NCBI RefSeq assembly: GCF_947497935.1
Contig: NZ_CANMIO010000006.1
Location: forward strand, 124,001-188,000
Source of the DNA: an uncultured Shewanella sp.
GTDB lineage: Bacteria; Pseudomonadota; Gammaproteobacteria; Enterobacterales; Shewanellaceae
Length of the DNA: 64,000 nucleotides
Direction of reading: 5' to 3'
Position numbers and translations under genes: made by a program
Shown: positions 36,330 through 46,242 of the stretch, one piece after another
How positions within the stretch are numbered: the stretch's first letter is position 1
Layout: every line of letters begins with the position of its first letter
Notes under the pieces: model-generated
Seen by the model: only the letters and a program-made list of their open reading frames with translations
Told to the model about the DNA's origin: nothing
Databases searched by the model: none

Positions 36330-37268
36330 ATGAAGGTGTTTCAAGTGAAATCAAGGTTTATAATCCAGCTGCTGGTGCTTATCTGTGGGATATCGACGGC
36401 TCAAGTCATGGCAAGGGATTTAGCCGAGATTAAAGCTGAAGGAGTGTTACGCCACCTAGGCGTTCCCTATGCAAACTTCGTTTCTCAGTATTCAGAAGGT
36501 AACAAGTTAACCCACAGTGGTCTTGATATTGAGCTGATGCAAAACTTCGCCGATTATCTTGGTGTTGACTATGAGTTTATCCCCGCTAAATGGACCAATG
36601 TTTTTGGGAAGTTGACTGGGCGCAATGGCCAGTTTATCAATCATAAAGTCGTTTATGGTGAGCAGGAGCCAATAGTTGGAGATGTCATTGCCAATGGTTT
36701 AACCATATTGGATTGGCGTGAAGAGTTAATCGATTTCTCTGATGACTACTTTCCCTCAGCTGTATGGTTAGTTGCACGCACAAGTTCCAATCTTAGCCCT
36801 ATCAAGCCTACAGGCTCTGTTATTGACGATGTTATCCAGGTAAAAGAATTAATCAAACATCGCGATATCATAGCGATGAAGCAGTCCTGTCTCGACCCCG
36901 ATCTGTATAATCTTGAGGCTACTCAGGCCAATATCATCCTGCCTGCGAAACAGTTACAGCTTAATGAGATGGTGCCTTTTTTGCTAAGCATCGAGGCTGA
37001 AGCAACTTTATTGGATGTGGCTGACTCTTTGATCGCGATAGATAAATGGCCAAATTCAATCAAGATCATCGGCCCTATTTCTGAAGAGCAGAGAATGGCG
37101 ATAGGTTTTCGTAAGAACTCACCTGAACTTAGAGAAGCTTTTAATCAATACCTTCACCAGATCCGTGCTGATGGGAGTTATCGAAAACTCGTAAAAAAAT
37201 ACTACCCTACAGTGTTCCATTATTACCAAGACTATTTTGAACAAGCCGTAGCAGATGCTCACAAGTAA
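36330..37268 (+). CDS. Periplasmic solute-binding protein, family 3 (sensor type)
   Basis: 312 residues with signal peptide cleaved near VMA-RD (residue 28). The mature protein has the SBP_bac_3 pattern: GVLRHLGVPYANFV, SGLDIELMQNFADYLGVDYEFIPA, then ANGLTILDWREELIDFSDDY and the closing AIGFRKNSPELREAFNQYL. No ABC permease or ATPase is adjacent, so it is unlikely to feed a transporter. Its last 14 bp overlap the GGDEF-EAL gene, so it likely senses a small ligand and signals to that enzyme, as NspS does to MbaA in Vibrio cholerae (a different binding-protein family; analogy only). Confidence 0.85.
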   Translation: MKVFQVKSRFIIQLLVLICGISTAQVMARDLAEIKAEGVLRHLGVPYANFVSQYSEGNKLTHSGLDIELMQNFADYLGVDYEFIPAKWTNVFGKLTGRNGQFINHKVVYGEQEPIVGDVIANGLTILDWREELIDFSDDYFPSAVWLVARTSSNLSPIKPTGSVIDDVIQVKELIKHRDIIAMKQSCLDPDLYNLEATQANIILPAKQLQLNEMVPFLLSIEAEATLLDVADSLIAIDKWPNSIKIIGPISEEQRMAIGFRKNSPELREAFNQYLHQIRADGSYRKLVKKYYPTVFHYYQDYFEQAVADAHK

Positions 37269-39624
37269 CATGAAACACTTTAAATGGTTTAACAGCAAAA
37301 CCGCTATCATCATTGCAGGCATCCTATTAAGCGGCTATTTAATCCTTATTTTGACCGTGACCAACTTAGGTCAGAGTCGCTTGAAAGAGTCACAGAACAG
37401 CGAGCTTAACTTAAGGGTGAGTAATTATGCTGAAAGCTTGAGTTTTTTCTTAAATGCCAGTGAAAAAAACATTGCTAACCTCAGTCAGATTCGTGACGTT
37501 AATACCTATTTCTCCAACTTAGCTGCAGGTATGTCACTGCAATATGGCTTAGGTTCGAGTCTATTTAGCCTGACTCAAACAATAGAATCTTTTACTCAAT
37601 CAAACATGATGGATGAGCAGCAGATCTTCTCAAGGGTGATGGTCGTCGGGGTGGGGCAAACCGTTATTGTTAATACCCGACCAGAGGTGGCGTTTGATAT
37701 TAACCAACTTCCTCTGAAAGAGATGGAAAGTAAAGATCATAAACTTCAGGTTGTTAAAGGTGTAGAAGGGGTCGCCATTCAGTTACTGCAGACGATTTAT
37801 CATCAGAATAAACCGGTTGCGATCCTAGTGGCTACCTTAAATACAGATCTGCTGATTAAGTTGCTCTCGACCCAGGAGCACCTGGATAGTAGCAGCTGCT
37901 TGACCTTGGTAACCCCTATCGGAGACATACTGGTTTGGAATTCATTACAAGGCTGTGAATCTGACGCAGAACTGGGTAAGACTCGCTATTACAATGATAA
38001 TGCTAGGATCATCTACTTTGAGAAAAAGGTCGCGTCGACGCCACTTGTGTTAGAAAGTTGGTTTAAACCGGTTAGTGAGCAAGATATTTTTACCTCGACC
38101 TGGTTTATTGTTGGGATTTCTCTACTGGCGCTGCCCGTCTTTCTAGGGCTGATCTACCTGATGCGGGTGAATAACGCTAACTTAGTGCTACAGACCCAGG
38201 TGGAGTTATCGTCAGAGCAACAACAAAAACTGGCGATGCAAAACACTCAGCTACATGAAGAGATCTCTAAGCGTAAGGAGTCTGAAAGTAAGCTGGAATA
38301 TCAGGCGACTCATGATGAACTAACCAACTTAGCCAATCGCACCCATGGCATGGCTCGCTTGCAGGAGCTGATCCGTACTGCTCATGTGAAAAAGACGCAA
38401 ATTCTGTTGCTGTTTATCGATCTAGATAATTTCAAACAGGTTAACGATACTGTGGGCCATCACGCCGGAGATCTGCTATTAAAGCAAGCCAGTAAGCGCC
38501 TGCTAAAGTCTATGCGTACGAGTGATATTGTCGCTCGTTTAGGTGGTGATGAGTTCTTGGTAATTGTGCCGGAGATCCAGCATCAAGACTCGGCCAAATT
38601 GGTCGCTAGCAGCATTTTATCTGTATTTGAAAAGCCGTTTCGTATTGAGCAGCAAGAGTTTTTTGTCTCGGCCAGTATCGGCATGTCTGTTTATCCTAAA
38701 GATGGTGCAAATGCTTCGACTCTGCTGAAACGCGCCGACACCGCCCTGTATAGCGTAAAAGATATGGGGAGAAACGGTTTTAATTTTTATGATGAGCAGA
38801 TGAACCTGGATGTGCAGCGTAGTTTTGCCCTCAACGTACGTTTACATCAGGCTATTCAGCAAAATGATATAGAGATCTACTATCAACCGATCTTAGATCT
38901 TACTACCCGTAAGATTGTCGCTGCCGAAGCCTTAATGCGCTGGACCGATAGTGAGCTTGGCTTTGTTTCGCCAGAGGATTTTATTCCGTTAGCGGAAAAA
39001 AATGGTTTGATCCATCGACTCGGTGACATTGTCTTACACGAGGCTTGTACTCAGGCGGCAAGCTGGCAAGCGATAAGCCCGATAACGATTGCGATTAACT
39101 TCTCTAGTGTGCAATTCAGATATTGCGAACAACTTCAGTCGCGAATAGTTGATGTCTTGCGTACAACTGGCTTGCCTGCCAGTCAGCTCGATATGGAAGT
39201 GACCGAAAGCTTATTGATTGACCAAGGGCATGCCTTGATGCAGATGCTATCTTATTTAAAGCAGCTTGGCGTAGGCTTATCTATTGATGATTTCGGTACT
39301 GGTTATTCGGCGCTTAGTTATCTGCAGAAGTTTTCGTTCACTAAACTTAAAATTGATCGTGCCTTTATCAATAAGATGACAACGAGCTCATCTGATGAAT
39401 CCTTGGTATCGGCTATATTGGCGATGGCTAAATCGTTAAAACTTAAGGTGGTTGCCGAGGGAATTGAAAACGATGAGCAAGCCCTGTTTTTACAGCAGCA
39501 CAATTGTGAATATGGTCAGGGGTACCTGTTTAGTCGCCCTGTTCCGGCTGCCGAGTTTACGCAGTTGTTGCTTCGCGACCAGAAGAATGCCTGTCTAGCG
39601 CAAGAAGCTGAGCGAGTCAGTTAG
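37255..39624 (+). CDS. Membrane GGDEF-EAL cyclic-di-GMP enzyme
   Basis: 789 residues: TM about 14-33, periplasmic sensor of about 245 residues, TM about 282-303, a coiled region, GGDEF domain (about 345-510) and EAL domain (about 525-775). GGDEF is intact (residues 430-434) and an RTSD inhibitory site sits five residues before it, so synthesis is possible. EAL (E558-A-L), MEVTESLLI, SIDDFGTGYSALSYL and VVAEGIE are present, so breakdown is possible. Net direction unknown. ATG at 37255 overlaps the binding-protein gene by 14 bp; an ATG at 37270 is an alternative. A bidirectional terminator follows. Confidence 0.92.
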   Translation: MLTSNMKHFKWFNSKTAIIIAGILLSGYLILILTVTNLGQSRLKESQNSELNLRVSNYAESLSFFLNASEKNIANLSQIRDVNTYFSNLAAGMSLQYGLGSSLFSLTQTIESFTQSNMMDEQQIFSRVMVVGVGQTVIVNTRPEVAFDINQLPLKEMESKDHKLQVVKGVEGVAIQLLQTIYHQNKPVAILVATLNTDLLIKLLSTQEHLDSSSCLTLVTPIGDILVWNSLQGCESDAELGKTRYYNDNARIIYFEKKVASTPLVLESWFKPVSEQDIFTSTWFIVGISLLALPVFLGLIYLMRVNNANLVLQTQVELSSEQQQKLAMQNTQLHEEISKRKESESKLEYQATHDELTNLANRTHGMARLQELIRTAHVKKTQILLLFIDLDNFKQVNDTVGHHAGDLLLKQASKRLLKSMRTSDIVARLGGDEFLVIVPEIQHQDSAKLVASSILSVFEKPFRIEQQEFFVSASIGMSVYPKDGANASTLLKRADTALYSVKDMGRNGFNFYDEQMNLDVQRSFALNVRLHQAIQQNDIEIYYQPILDLTTRKIVAAEALMRWTDSELGFVSPEDFIPLAEKNGLIHRLGDIVLHEACTQAASWQAISPITIAINFSSVQFRYCEQLQSRIVDVLRTTGLPASQLDMEVTESLLIDQGHALMQMLSYLKQLGVGLSIDDFGTGYSALSYLQKFSFTKLKIDRAFINKMTTSSSDESLVSAILAMAKSLKLKVVAEGIENDEQALFLQQHNCEYGQGYLFSRPVPAAEFTQLLLRDQKNACLAQEAERVS

Positions 39625-39652
39625 CCAAGGCTAATTGTCAGATAGCAAGATA

Positions 39653-39700
39653 AAAAACGGCCCAGCTTGTTATGTAAATCATAACAGCCGGGCCGTTTTT
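39653..39700. terminator. Bidirectional terminator
   Basis: AAAAACGGCCC and GGGCCGTTTTT enclose an inner TGTTAT/ATAACA helix. It separates the GGDEF-EAL gene from the converging class V aminotransferase gene. Confidence 0.85.
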
Positions 39701-39727
39701 ATTGGCTCATATTTTATAGTACTGGTC

Positions 39728-41113
39728 TTATCTCATTTCACGATGTAGTTGCTTCATCGCCTTTACTAAGCCTTTAACATCATCTTTGTTGTGGAAAAGG
39801 TGAGTCGAAATACGTAAAGTGTGAGTCTTGATACTGTCATTTGGATCTAAGTAGAAAGAGGTGGTTCTAACGATGTAACCGTACTCTTCATGTAAACGGT
39901 CGCGGAACTCAGTGAGTAGCACACCATCATTGAGATCATCGAATGGGTTAAAGCTGGTTAGGCCGCTAGAAAGCTCACGAATATTAGGAGCGAAGAGCAT
40001 CGCGTCAGGGAACTTCTTAGCTAACTCTTTTTTACATAGCGCGCTTAAATCTAGAATGTGCTCCTCAATCGCATCACGTCCAATTTCATCCCACAGTGCG
40101 CAAGCATTGGCTAGTGCGCGTTTGGCTGGATAGTTATCTTGGCCAACAGATTGTAATTTAGACTGTATCGCTGTTGCTGATGATGAACTGTTGATAAACC
40201 AAAGTGGTGTCGCGCGGTCACTCCAAAATTCGTACAAACGGCTGGCATTATCACGCACATACAAGAAGCCTGTAGCGCCAGGGCCGCACTGCCACTTGTG
40301 ACCTGCACCCGAGTAAAAGTCACAATCGATATCGTGGAAATCTAAGTTAAACATGCCAGGGGTATGCGCGCCATCGATTAAGGTTACGATACCGTTTGGA
40401 ATAGCGACTTCTTGGCAGATGCGCTTAGCTGGAAGCGTGGTGCCTGTGGTGTAAGTCACGTGAGAGAACACCATCATACGTACACGATTGCCATATAGGT
40501 TTACCGCATCGTTAAAGAGTTGCACGAAATCATCACTGCTGACTTCATTGTTTGGCGTGTAGACAGGTAGAGCTAATTCAATGACTTCGACGCCATAGCG
40601 TTCTGCTACATGCTTTAATGGTACAGTGACAGCAGGGTGTTCATGGTTAGTGGTTAAGATGATATCGCCGTACTCAAACTGTAGGCCATTAATAATGGTA
40701 CACACACCATCAGTTGTGTTGCGACTTAATACCAATTCATGTGCATCGGCGCCAAAGCTTGGGGCAATCTGCTTGGCATAATCTAAGGTTGGAATATTGC
40801 TGTTCCAAGGATTAATAGAGATTTGCTCGTTAGCATGATTATAGTCTTTTAGTACACGTCTTGGCATGGTGCCAGATGTGCCAATATTCATATAAGTTGT
40901 ACGCTTGTTTAGGATAAACTCATTGCGAACCTTATTCCAGAAACCCTGTTCAGATCCATGGCCACGGAAAGGCTCAACATGATCGCTACTGCTCGCATGT
41001 GCAGCGCTTGGCAGTAAACTTGTTCCTACCGCAGCAAGTGCTACGCCTGTAGTGGTTTTTAGAAAGCCTCGACGTCCTGCGTTAGCTAAGCTGGCTTCAG
41101 ATTTATGGATCAT
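39728..41113 (-). CDS. Tat-exported class V PLP aminotransferase-like enzyme
   Basis: 461 residues. A twin-arginine signal, AGRRGFLKT (Arg14-Arg15), is followed by a hydrophobic region and a cleavage site after AHA at residue 40. The mature enzyme has the class V fold: TTYMNIGTSGTMP near the start, LSRNTTDGVCTIINGL, LIDGAHTPGM and GAGHKWQCGPGATG with the PLP lysine K273. The family includes isopenicillin N epimerase-like and cysteine desulfurase-like enzymes; the substrate is unknown. AAGGAA precedes the ATG. It stands alone. It is the second Tat-exported PLP enzyme in the window. Confidence 0.87.
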   Translation of the reverse strand: MIHKSEASLANAGRRGFLKTTTGVALAAVGTSLLPSAAHASSSDHVEPFRGHGSEQGFWNKVRNEFILNKRTTYMNIGTSGTMPRRVLKDYNHANEQISINPWNSNIPTLDYAKQIAPSFGADAHELVLSRNTTDGVCTIINGLQFEYGDIILTTNHEHPAVTVPLKHVAERYGVEVIELALPVYTPNNEVSSDDFVQLFNDAVNLYGNRVRMMVFSHVTYTTGTTLPAKRICQEVAIPNGIVTLIDGAHTPGMFNLDFHDIDCDFYSGAGHKWQCGPGATGFLYVRDNASRLYEFWSDRATPLWFINSSSSATAIQSKLQSVGQDNYPAKRALANACALWDEIGRDAIEEHILDLSALCKKELAKKFPDAMLFAPNIRELSSGLTSFNPFDDLNDGVLLTEFRDRLHEEYGYIVRTTSFYLDPNDSIKTHTLRISTHLFHNKDDVKGLVKAMKQLHREMR

Positions 41114-41475
41114 TGTTTTTCCTTGTTATTTTTTATGTTTTAAAATAATGATTTATATTTATTGTTTTATATTTTTTGTTTATTGGGAGTTAAGCAAGTT
41201 ACTGGGGGGAATTTTATCGAGTTATTTCGATTTTTAACGTGATTTTCACCACATTTGGACTTGGCGGCCTGTGACAAAAATCTTTATTTATCAATGCTTG
41301 AGTCATTTTTTTGACGTTTTGTGTTGTAATTTAGTGTTATCTATTTATATGGCTTAAAAGTAGACATTTTAGTGTGGGTGTAGCTAGCTTGTGAGCTAAA
41401 AATATAGTTTTTTCCTTAACTCGGAGTAAAATATTTCTTTGGCCGCAATAAGCGCATGATGAGAGTGTGAGTACT
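41114..41475. other. Divergent promoter region, no gene seen
   Basis: About 360 bp, very AT-rich near 41125-41190, between the class V enzyme gene and ppiB. It presumably holds both promoters. No RNA or small ORF was recognised. Confidence 0.35.
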
Positions 41476-41970
41476 ATGATTATTTTTACCACCAATTTAG
41501 GCGATATCGAGATTGAACTGGATCTGGACAAGGCGCCTGTTAGCGCCAAGAACTTTATTAAGTACTGCCAAGATGGCTTTTTTGAGGGCACGATTTTTCA
41601 TCGCGTCATAAAAGGCTTTATGATCCAAGGTGGCGGTTTTACTGCCGAGATGGAAGAAAAGCCCACTCGAGCGGCTATCGTCAACGAAGCCAACCGAGGC
41701 CTTAAAAATGTGCGTGGTAGTATTGCCATGGCTCGCACTGATGCGCCCCATTCGGCGACTGGTCAGTTTTTTATTAACTTAGCCGACAATAGCTTTTTAG
41801 ATCATACCGCGACCACCAATGCAGGCTGGGGCTATGCGGTGTTTGGTCAAGTAACTAAAGGCATGGATGTGGTGACTAAAATAGGTCGTGCTAAAACAAC
41901 GTCTAAAGGCGATCATGATGATGTGCCAAGAGAAGCTATAGTTATTGAGAAAGTGACAATTAAGCAATAA
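41476..41970 (+). CDS. ppiB: Peptidyl-prolyl cis-trans isomerase B (cyclophilin)
   Basis: 164 residues, the same length as E. coli PpiB. Cyclophilin core: [33 protein letters not shown] and [20 protein letters not shown], including the catalytic Arg in FHRV. No signal peptide, so it acts in the cytoplasm, speeding proline isomerisation. I start at the ATG at 41476, which aligns with the E. coli start, rather than the GTG three codons earlier. Monocistronic with its own terminator. Confidence 0.95.
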   Translation: MIIFTTNLGDIEIELDLDKAPVSAKNFIKYCQDGFFEGTIFHRVIKGFMIQGGGFTAEMEEKPTRAAIVNEANRGLKNVRGSIAMARTDAPHSATGQFFINLADNSFLDHTATTNAGWGYAVFGQVTKGMDVVTKIGRAKTTSKGDHDDVPREAIVIEKVTIKQ

Positions 41971-41989
41971 CTTTTAAGGCATAATTTGT

Positions 41990-42013
41990 ATGCAGTCTCG
42001 TGGCAGAGACTGC
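41990..42013. terminator. Terminator of ppiB
   Basis: ATGCAGTCTC and GAGACTGCAT around GTGG-CA, followed by TTATTT. It may also serve the converging lipoprotein gene. Confidence 0.7.
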
Positions 42014-42026
42014 ATTTATTTCTAGG

Positions 42027-44018
42027 TTAGGGAAGGTAGCTCTTACCTATTCGAGTAATTTTATTTGGCGCAACAGCGACAATATATCCAGCACCTCCGT
42101 TACTGATAATTAATCCTTCATAGGCCCCTTCAATATAATCAGCCTTTTCTAGATTAATATAAGCACCAGTATCGAGCGAGAATGTTTTGAAACTTGGCTC
42201 CCAGTTGCTTCCATGTAGCTGATAAACTTTATTTAGTTCACTACTAATTATTAAAGGGTATGGTTTAGCTTCCATCCAAGGCTCAAAAGGCGCACTCCAT
42301 TCTAAATTGAGTGTCTCTGCATTAAAGAACTTTCCTTTTTCTGTAAACACTAGGCCATTAGCACTGCCCATTAAAATGATGTTGTTTGTACTTTCACCAT
42401 CATCAGCTTTAACTTTTTTTATAAACTCGATAGAGCCTGCGTTTAGTTCAAACTGACTTAACCATTGATCGCTGTTATTCCTCTCTTTATGTAGGGTAAA
42501 CAGCTTGTGATCTGCGTCGATGGCTAGGCTAATTCGATCACCGTACCAAACAGAATTGTTATTATCTATTATTGGTGAAGAAGCAACGACACCATTTGTG
42601 TCTAACATCAACAATTGGTGTTTATCATTTCCACCTATTGAGAAATAAGCGACTGCAAACCAAGTGTCATTTTCTGTCGGGGAGGTAATGATATCTGAAA
42701 TCGTTATATTAGTGGCTTCGCATGAATGACAAGTATCCTTAATGATTTGATTAAAATCTATACTCGAAACCTTGGACAGATTTTCGGTGCTATAAATACT
42801 AACATTTGAATAGTCGTAGCCTTCGATTGTTTCAGTTTTCTCTAGCAGATACAGTATGTTACCATTTTTTGAAAGCTGAGCTAGCTTGATAATACCTTGA
42901 GTCGATACAAGCTCTTTTGATTGCATGGTCGCTAAATTAACTTTGTGGATATTGCCCTTCGAGCCGTCGCTGAAGTTAGAGCCAATGACATATGCAAAAT
43001 GCTGGAGACCGTCAACAATAACTGATTCAATCCGCAGATCTTGTATGTTTGCTGTTGCTAGATCAAACATAAAATCCATAGAAATCTGCGTAATAGGTTG
43101 AAATAAATCCCCTTCAGTAGTGTCTTCAAAATGATGAGAAAACGTAAAAGTTTCTTGGTTGTTAGAAACGCTACCTACACCATCTTCCTCGGTCTCAAGT
43201 GAGTTTTTAACGTGTAGTAGTGAGTTCTCTCCTCCATAGCAGTAGATGGAAAATATATTAGGTTCGCCGTAAATTAAGCCAGATACTTCATCTTTCGTTT
43301 CACAGCTCACTATGCTTTCTAAACCATCAGATAAAAGTTGGAAATTAAATGTAATGTCATAAGTTTTATCGATGTTGTTTATGGATTTTTCAACAAATAA
43401 CGTAGACCAAGTATCAGTCATATCTAAATATGAGAACTTAACATCGGAGCTATGTTCAACTGAAAGGTAATCTTGGCTTGTGCTGTTACGGTTTAGCACT
43501 TTAAACGCGCCTAAAACTTGGGTGATATCACCATTAGACTCACTGCTAATATCAAAATCAGAGATCAGCTCTGATGAGTCTGAAGATAGGGCATTAATGA
43601 GTAGGTGTTGCTTGCCACTTACAATAGTATTCAGTGCTTTGCTTTGGCAATTAGCGTAATCAATATTGACTTCATCTCCAGTAGAAACACCATTCGAATT
43701 GTCTTTATCTAGCAGTTCTATGGATGCACTTCCGTTATTTTCACAGATATGCTCGACAGATAAATCATTGCTTGCTAGCAATATATTTAAGTGATTATTT
43801 GTGAGCATTCCCAGCTGAATAGACGCCTCTGGAACAGTCCAAGAGAAAACATTAATTAATTCATAGTTTGCAGAACTGATTATCACTTTACTTGGTTCGG
43901 GTGTTACGATATTTGGAGGTGTAGTCTCTGTTACTGGAGGTGTTTTTGCATCATCTCCACTGCCTCCACAGGCTGATAGGAGGAATAAAATAGTGAGCGC
44001 AGTTGGTGTATGCTTCAT
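42027..44018 (-). CDS. Large AT-rich lipoprotein, propeller-like C-terminus
   Basis: 663 residues from the ATG at 44018, chosen because AAAGGA lies seven bases upstream and the signal peptide starts there (MKHTPTALTILFLLSAC, lipobox LSAC, Cys17). An ATG 17 codons earlier would put an odd extension before the signal. After a Thr/Pro-rich linker comes a beta-rich region with four or more cysteines, then (about residue 340 on) repeated blocks such as LAQLSKNGNILYLLEKTE and AIDADHKLFTLHKE that look like beta-propeller blades. AT-rich and with codon use unlike its neighbours, suggesting lateral acquisition. Function unknown. Confidence 0.7.
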   Translation of the reverse strand: MKHTPTALTILFLLSACGGSGDDAKTPPVTETTPPNIVTPEPSKVIISSANYELINVFSWTVPEASIQLGMLTNNHLNILLASNDLSVEHICENNGSASIELLDKDNSNGVSTGDEVNIDYANCQSKALNTIVSGKQHLLINALSSDSSELISDFDISSESNGDITQVLGAFKVLNRNSTSQDYLSVEHSSDVKFSYLDMTDTWSTLFVEKSINNIDKTYDITFNFQLLSDGLESIVSCETKDEVSGLIYGEPNIFSIYCYGGENSLLHVKNSLETEEDGVGSVSNNQETFTFSHHFEDTTEGDLFQPITQISMDFMFDLATANIQDLRIESVIVDGLQHFAYVIGSNFSDGSKGNIHKVNLATMQSKELVSTQGIIKLAQLSKNGNILYLLEKTETIEGYDYSNVSIYSTENLSKVSSIDFNQIIKDTCHSCEATNITISDIITSPTENDTWFAVAYFSIGGNDKHQLLMLDTNGVVASSPIIDNNNSVWYGDRISLAIDADHKLFTLHKERNNSDQWLSQFELNAGSIEFIKKVKADDGESTNNIILMGSANGLVFTEKGKFFNAETLNLEWSAPFEPWMEAKPYPLIISSELNKVYQLHGSNWEPSFKTFSLDTGAYINLEKADYIEGAYEGLIISNGGAGYIVAVAPNKITRIGKSYLP

Positions 44019-44152
44019 GCCAAAGTCCTTTTTGGCCATATGCATTTTGTGTTCAATGATATGGCTCATTTTTAATTAGTCATATCGTACACATTTTATT
44101 CGTTGATAACAAAGCGGCAACAACATTGTTTGGTGTTACCTAAGGTTTGATA

Positions 44153-44827
44153 TTAGGGCTTAGGGGGATTTAAAGCCTTATAAAATCGATAGCTCATTGC
44201 CAGAGCGATACAGATCGCTGCGGGGGCAAGCAGGGCAAAGAATTGCAGCTTAGTAAACAGATAAGCGCCTAAGGCGCCGCCAGAGATAAAGCCTGCGATG
44301 ATAAGCAAAAACAGTATGGCTTTACGCTTATCAAACTTCTCTCCCTTTAAGATGCCGCCGAGCATGATGCCTAAGTCGGTAAAAATTCCTGTTACATGGG
44401 TGGTGCGAACGATAGCGCCGCTATAGGTGGTCGCCAGCGCATTTTGTAAGCCGCAGGCTGCAGATGCCATGTAGTGGCCGTAATAGGTGCCATCTTGCAG
44501 CAGATAGATGGCAAACAGTAGTAAGCCAGCCTCGATAAGTAGCAAGGTGTCGTAATGACGTCCTAGTTTCACGCTGCTGCCGGATAAGAAGGCGCCAGAA
44601 ATTGTTGCGCCAAACATAAAGCTAACTAAGATCCCCAGCAGATGAAACAAGACTGTGGGTGACGAGCTTAAAAGCTGAGTGCCAACTAAGGTAGCTGTGC
44701 CAGACAGGTGAGAGACTGACTGATGCTCGAACCCCAGCAAACCAATGGCATTCACGCTACCCGCCGTAAAAGCCAGAATAAACGCGCCATACTCAACCCA
44801 TTTAGGAAGTCTAGAAATCACAGTCAT
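44153..44827 (-). CDS. YoaK/DUF1275 family membrane protein
   Basis: 224 residues with six hydrophobic segments. TAGSVNAIGLLGFEHQSVSHLSGTATLVG near the start and ACGLQNALATTYSGAIVRTTHVTGIFTDLGIMLG in the middle are the two conserved motifs of the DUF1275 family (the motifs are given here in short: VNAIG, HLSGT, GLQNA, RTTHVTGI). The family is widespread in bacteria, with a proposed transport role but no known substrate. ATG start. It appears monocistronic. Confidence 0.88.
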   Translation of the reverse strand: MTVISRLPKWVEYGAFILAFTAGSVNAIGLLGFEHQSVSHLSGTATLVGTQLLSSSPTVLFHLLGILVSFMFGATISGAFLSGSSVKLGRHYDTLLLIEAGLLLFAIYLLQDGTYYGHYMASAACGLQNALATTYSGAIVRTTHVTGIFTDLGIMLGGILKGEKFDKRKAILFLLIIAGFISGGALGAYLFTKLQFFALLAPAAICIALAMSYRFYKALNPPKP

Positions 44828-45089
44828 GCCTTAGTTGCACCCAATAGATAGCACTACTTGTGAGGTAAAGTATGCGGGTTATTGAGTCATTGAGTTATAG
44901 GTAATATGGATGTTAAACCCGCCAGCGGTAAGCTTTCGGATTAAGGCCTATATTTTGCCAATGTTCAACATACTAAACTGCCGTGTCGATCGCAAAAGTA
45001 GCGGTAATTTTCTCCTTATCTACACAGACTATTGTGCAAGAGTCAGCAATGCTATTCTCCTTATTGCTTGCTGACTAAAGCTAATGACG

Positions 45090-46217
45090 TTAGCGCTTTT
45101 TGAGCGTTAACCCTGTACAGATAAGCGCACTGATTAATAGTAGCTGGGCTAGATTCTGACTGATTGCCGCGACTGCCAAGCCTGCGCCTAATAGCAGATA
45201 ATAGGCCAAACCAAATAATGCGCCAGCAGTACCCGCAGCCTCTTTATAATCGAGTAATGCCTGACTTAAAATATTGGGAATCGCGATCCCAAATCCGAAT
45301 ACGGTTAACATCATTGGCAGTAAAAATAACAGGCTAGACTGACTCAGGTACACGCCTATTGCCCCTAATAAAGTTGCAATGCAGGCTAAGGATATCAATG
45401 TCTCGACTTGCCAACCCTTACTGATTAAATGTTTATTGCTCGCGCTACCAGCGAGCACGCCAATGGCGAGTGCTATACCGCTCATGCCGAACTGTTTCTC
45501 GGTGAATCCGAGCTGGTTAAACATGAAAGGGGCGAGAGAATAATAGCCAAATAGCATCAGGTTAAAGCTCGCAACTAAGAGAGCATTACGCCATAGCATG
45601 ATGTCTTTACACATTTTTATCGCGAGTGGTTTCATGGGGGCGGCCTTGCCGTTTGTGTTCTGGGTTTCTGGTAGTCGCCAAACAGATAACAGCATCAAGA
45701 TCACCGCCAATAACCCAAGCGCTAAAAACACGCCTCTATGGCCTAACTCACTGGCAAGAATGCTGCCTAAGATCAGCCCTAGCGCAGGACTAATCCCTAT
45801 CCCCATTCCCATAATTGAAAATACTTTGCTCAGTTCAGGCCCTTGAAAACTGTCACGCAGCATGGTCTGTGTCACAATGGATCCCACCGCTGCGCCAAAT
45901 GCACTCAAGCTACGCGCAAATAACAGATATTCAAATTCTAAGCTTTGGATCGCAATAATGGAGCCTATGCCGTAGCTCAGCAAGCCCAGTAACATAGTGC
46001 TTTTACGGCCTATGACATCGGCTAAGCGTCCCCAAACTATGATACCTAGAGCAAATGCGACAAAATAAATTGATAGCGTTTGTGAGGCGGCGTGCTGGCT
46101 GACATTAAAGGCTGTAGCAATATTGGGTAGCACAGGGCTGTAGATGGTTTCAACGATTTGTGGAAACATCATTAAACTGGTGATTAACCAGATCTCGGGT
46201 CTTTTTTTCATGATCAT
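45090..46217 (-). CDS. MFS transporter (Bcr/CflA-like drug exporter)
   Basis: 375 residues with about 12 membrane segments. IVETIYSPVLPNIATAFNVS resembles the TM1 D/E-rich opening of the Bcr/CflA drug:proton antiporters; WGRLADVIGRKSTMLLG is motif A between TM2 and TM3; RSLSAFGAAVGSIVTQTMLRD is motif B/C-like. It is divergent from an AraC regulator whose spacer has direct repeats, so its expression is probably induced by that regulator. Substrate unknown. Two ATGs two codons apart are possible starts. Confidence 0.88.
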   Translation of the reverse strand: MIMKKRPEIWLITSLMMFPQIVETIYSPVLPNIATAFNVSQHAASQTLSIYFVAFALGIIVWGRLADVIGRKSTMLLGLLSYGIGSIIAIQSLEFEYLLFARSLSAFGAAVGSIVTQTMLRDSFQGPELSKVFSIMGMGIGISPALGLILGSILASELGHRGVFLALGLLAVILMLLSVWRLPETQNTNGKAAPMKPLAIKMCKDIMLWRNALLVASFNLMLFGYYSLAPFMFNQLGFTEKQFGMSGIALAIGVLAGSASNKHLISKGWQVETLISLACIATLLGAIGVYLSQSSLLFLLPMMLTVFGFGIAIPNILSQALLDYKEAAGTAGALFGLAYYLLLGAGLAVAAISQNLAQLLLISALICTGLTLKKR

Positions 46218-46242
46218 TCCGTCATATTTAAGGCTGGTAACT

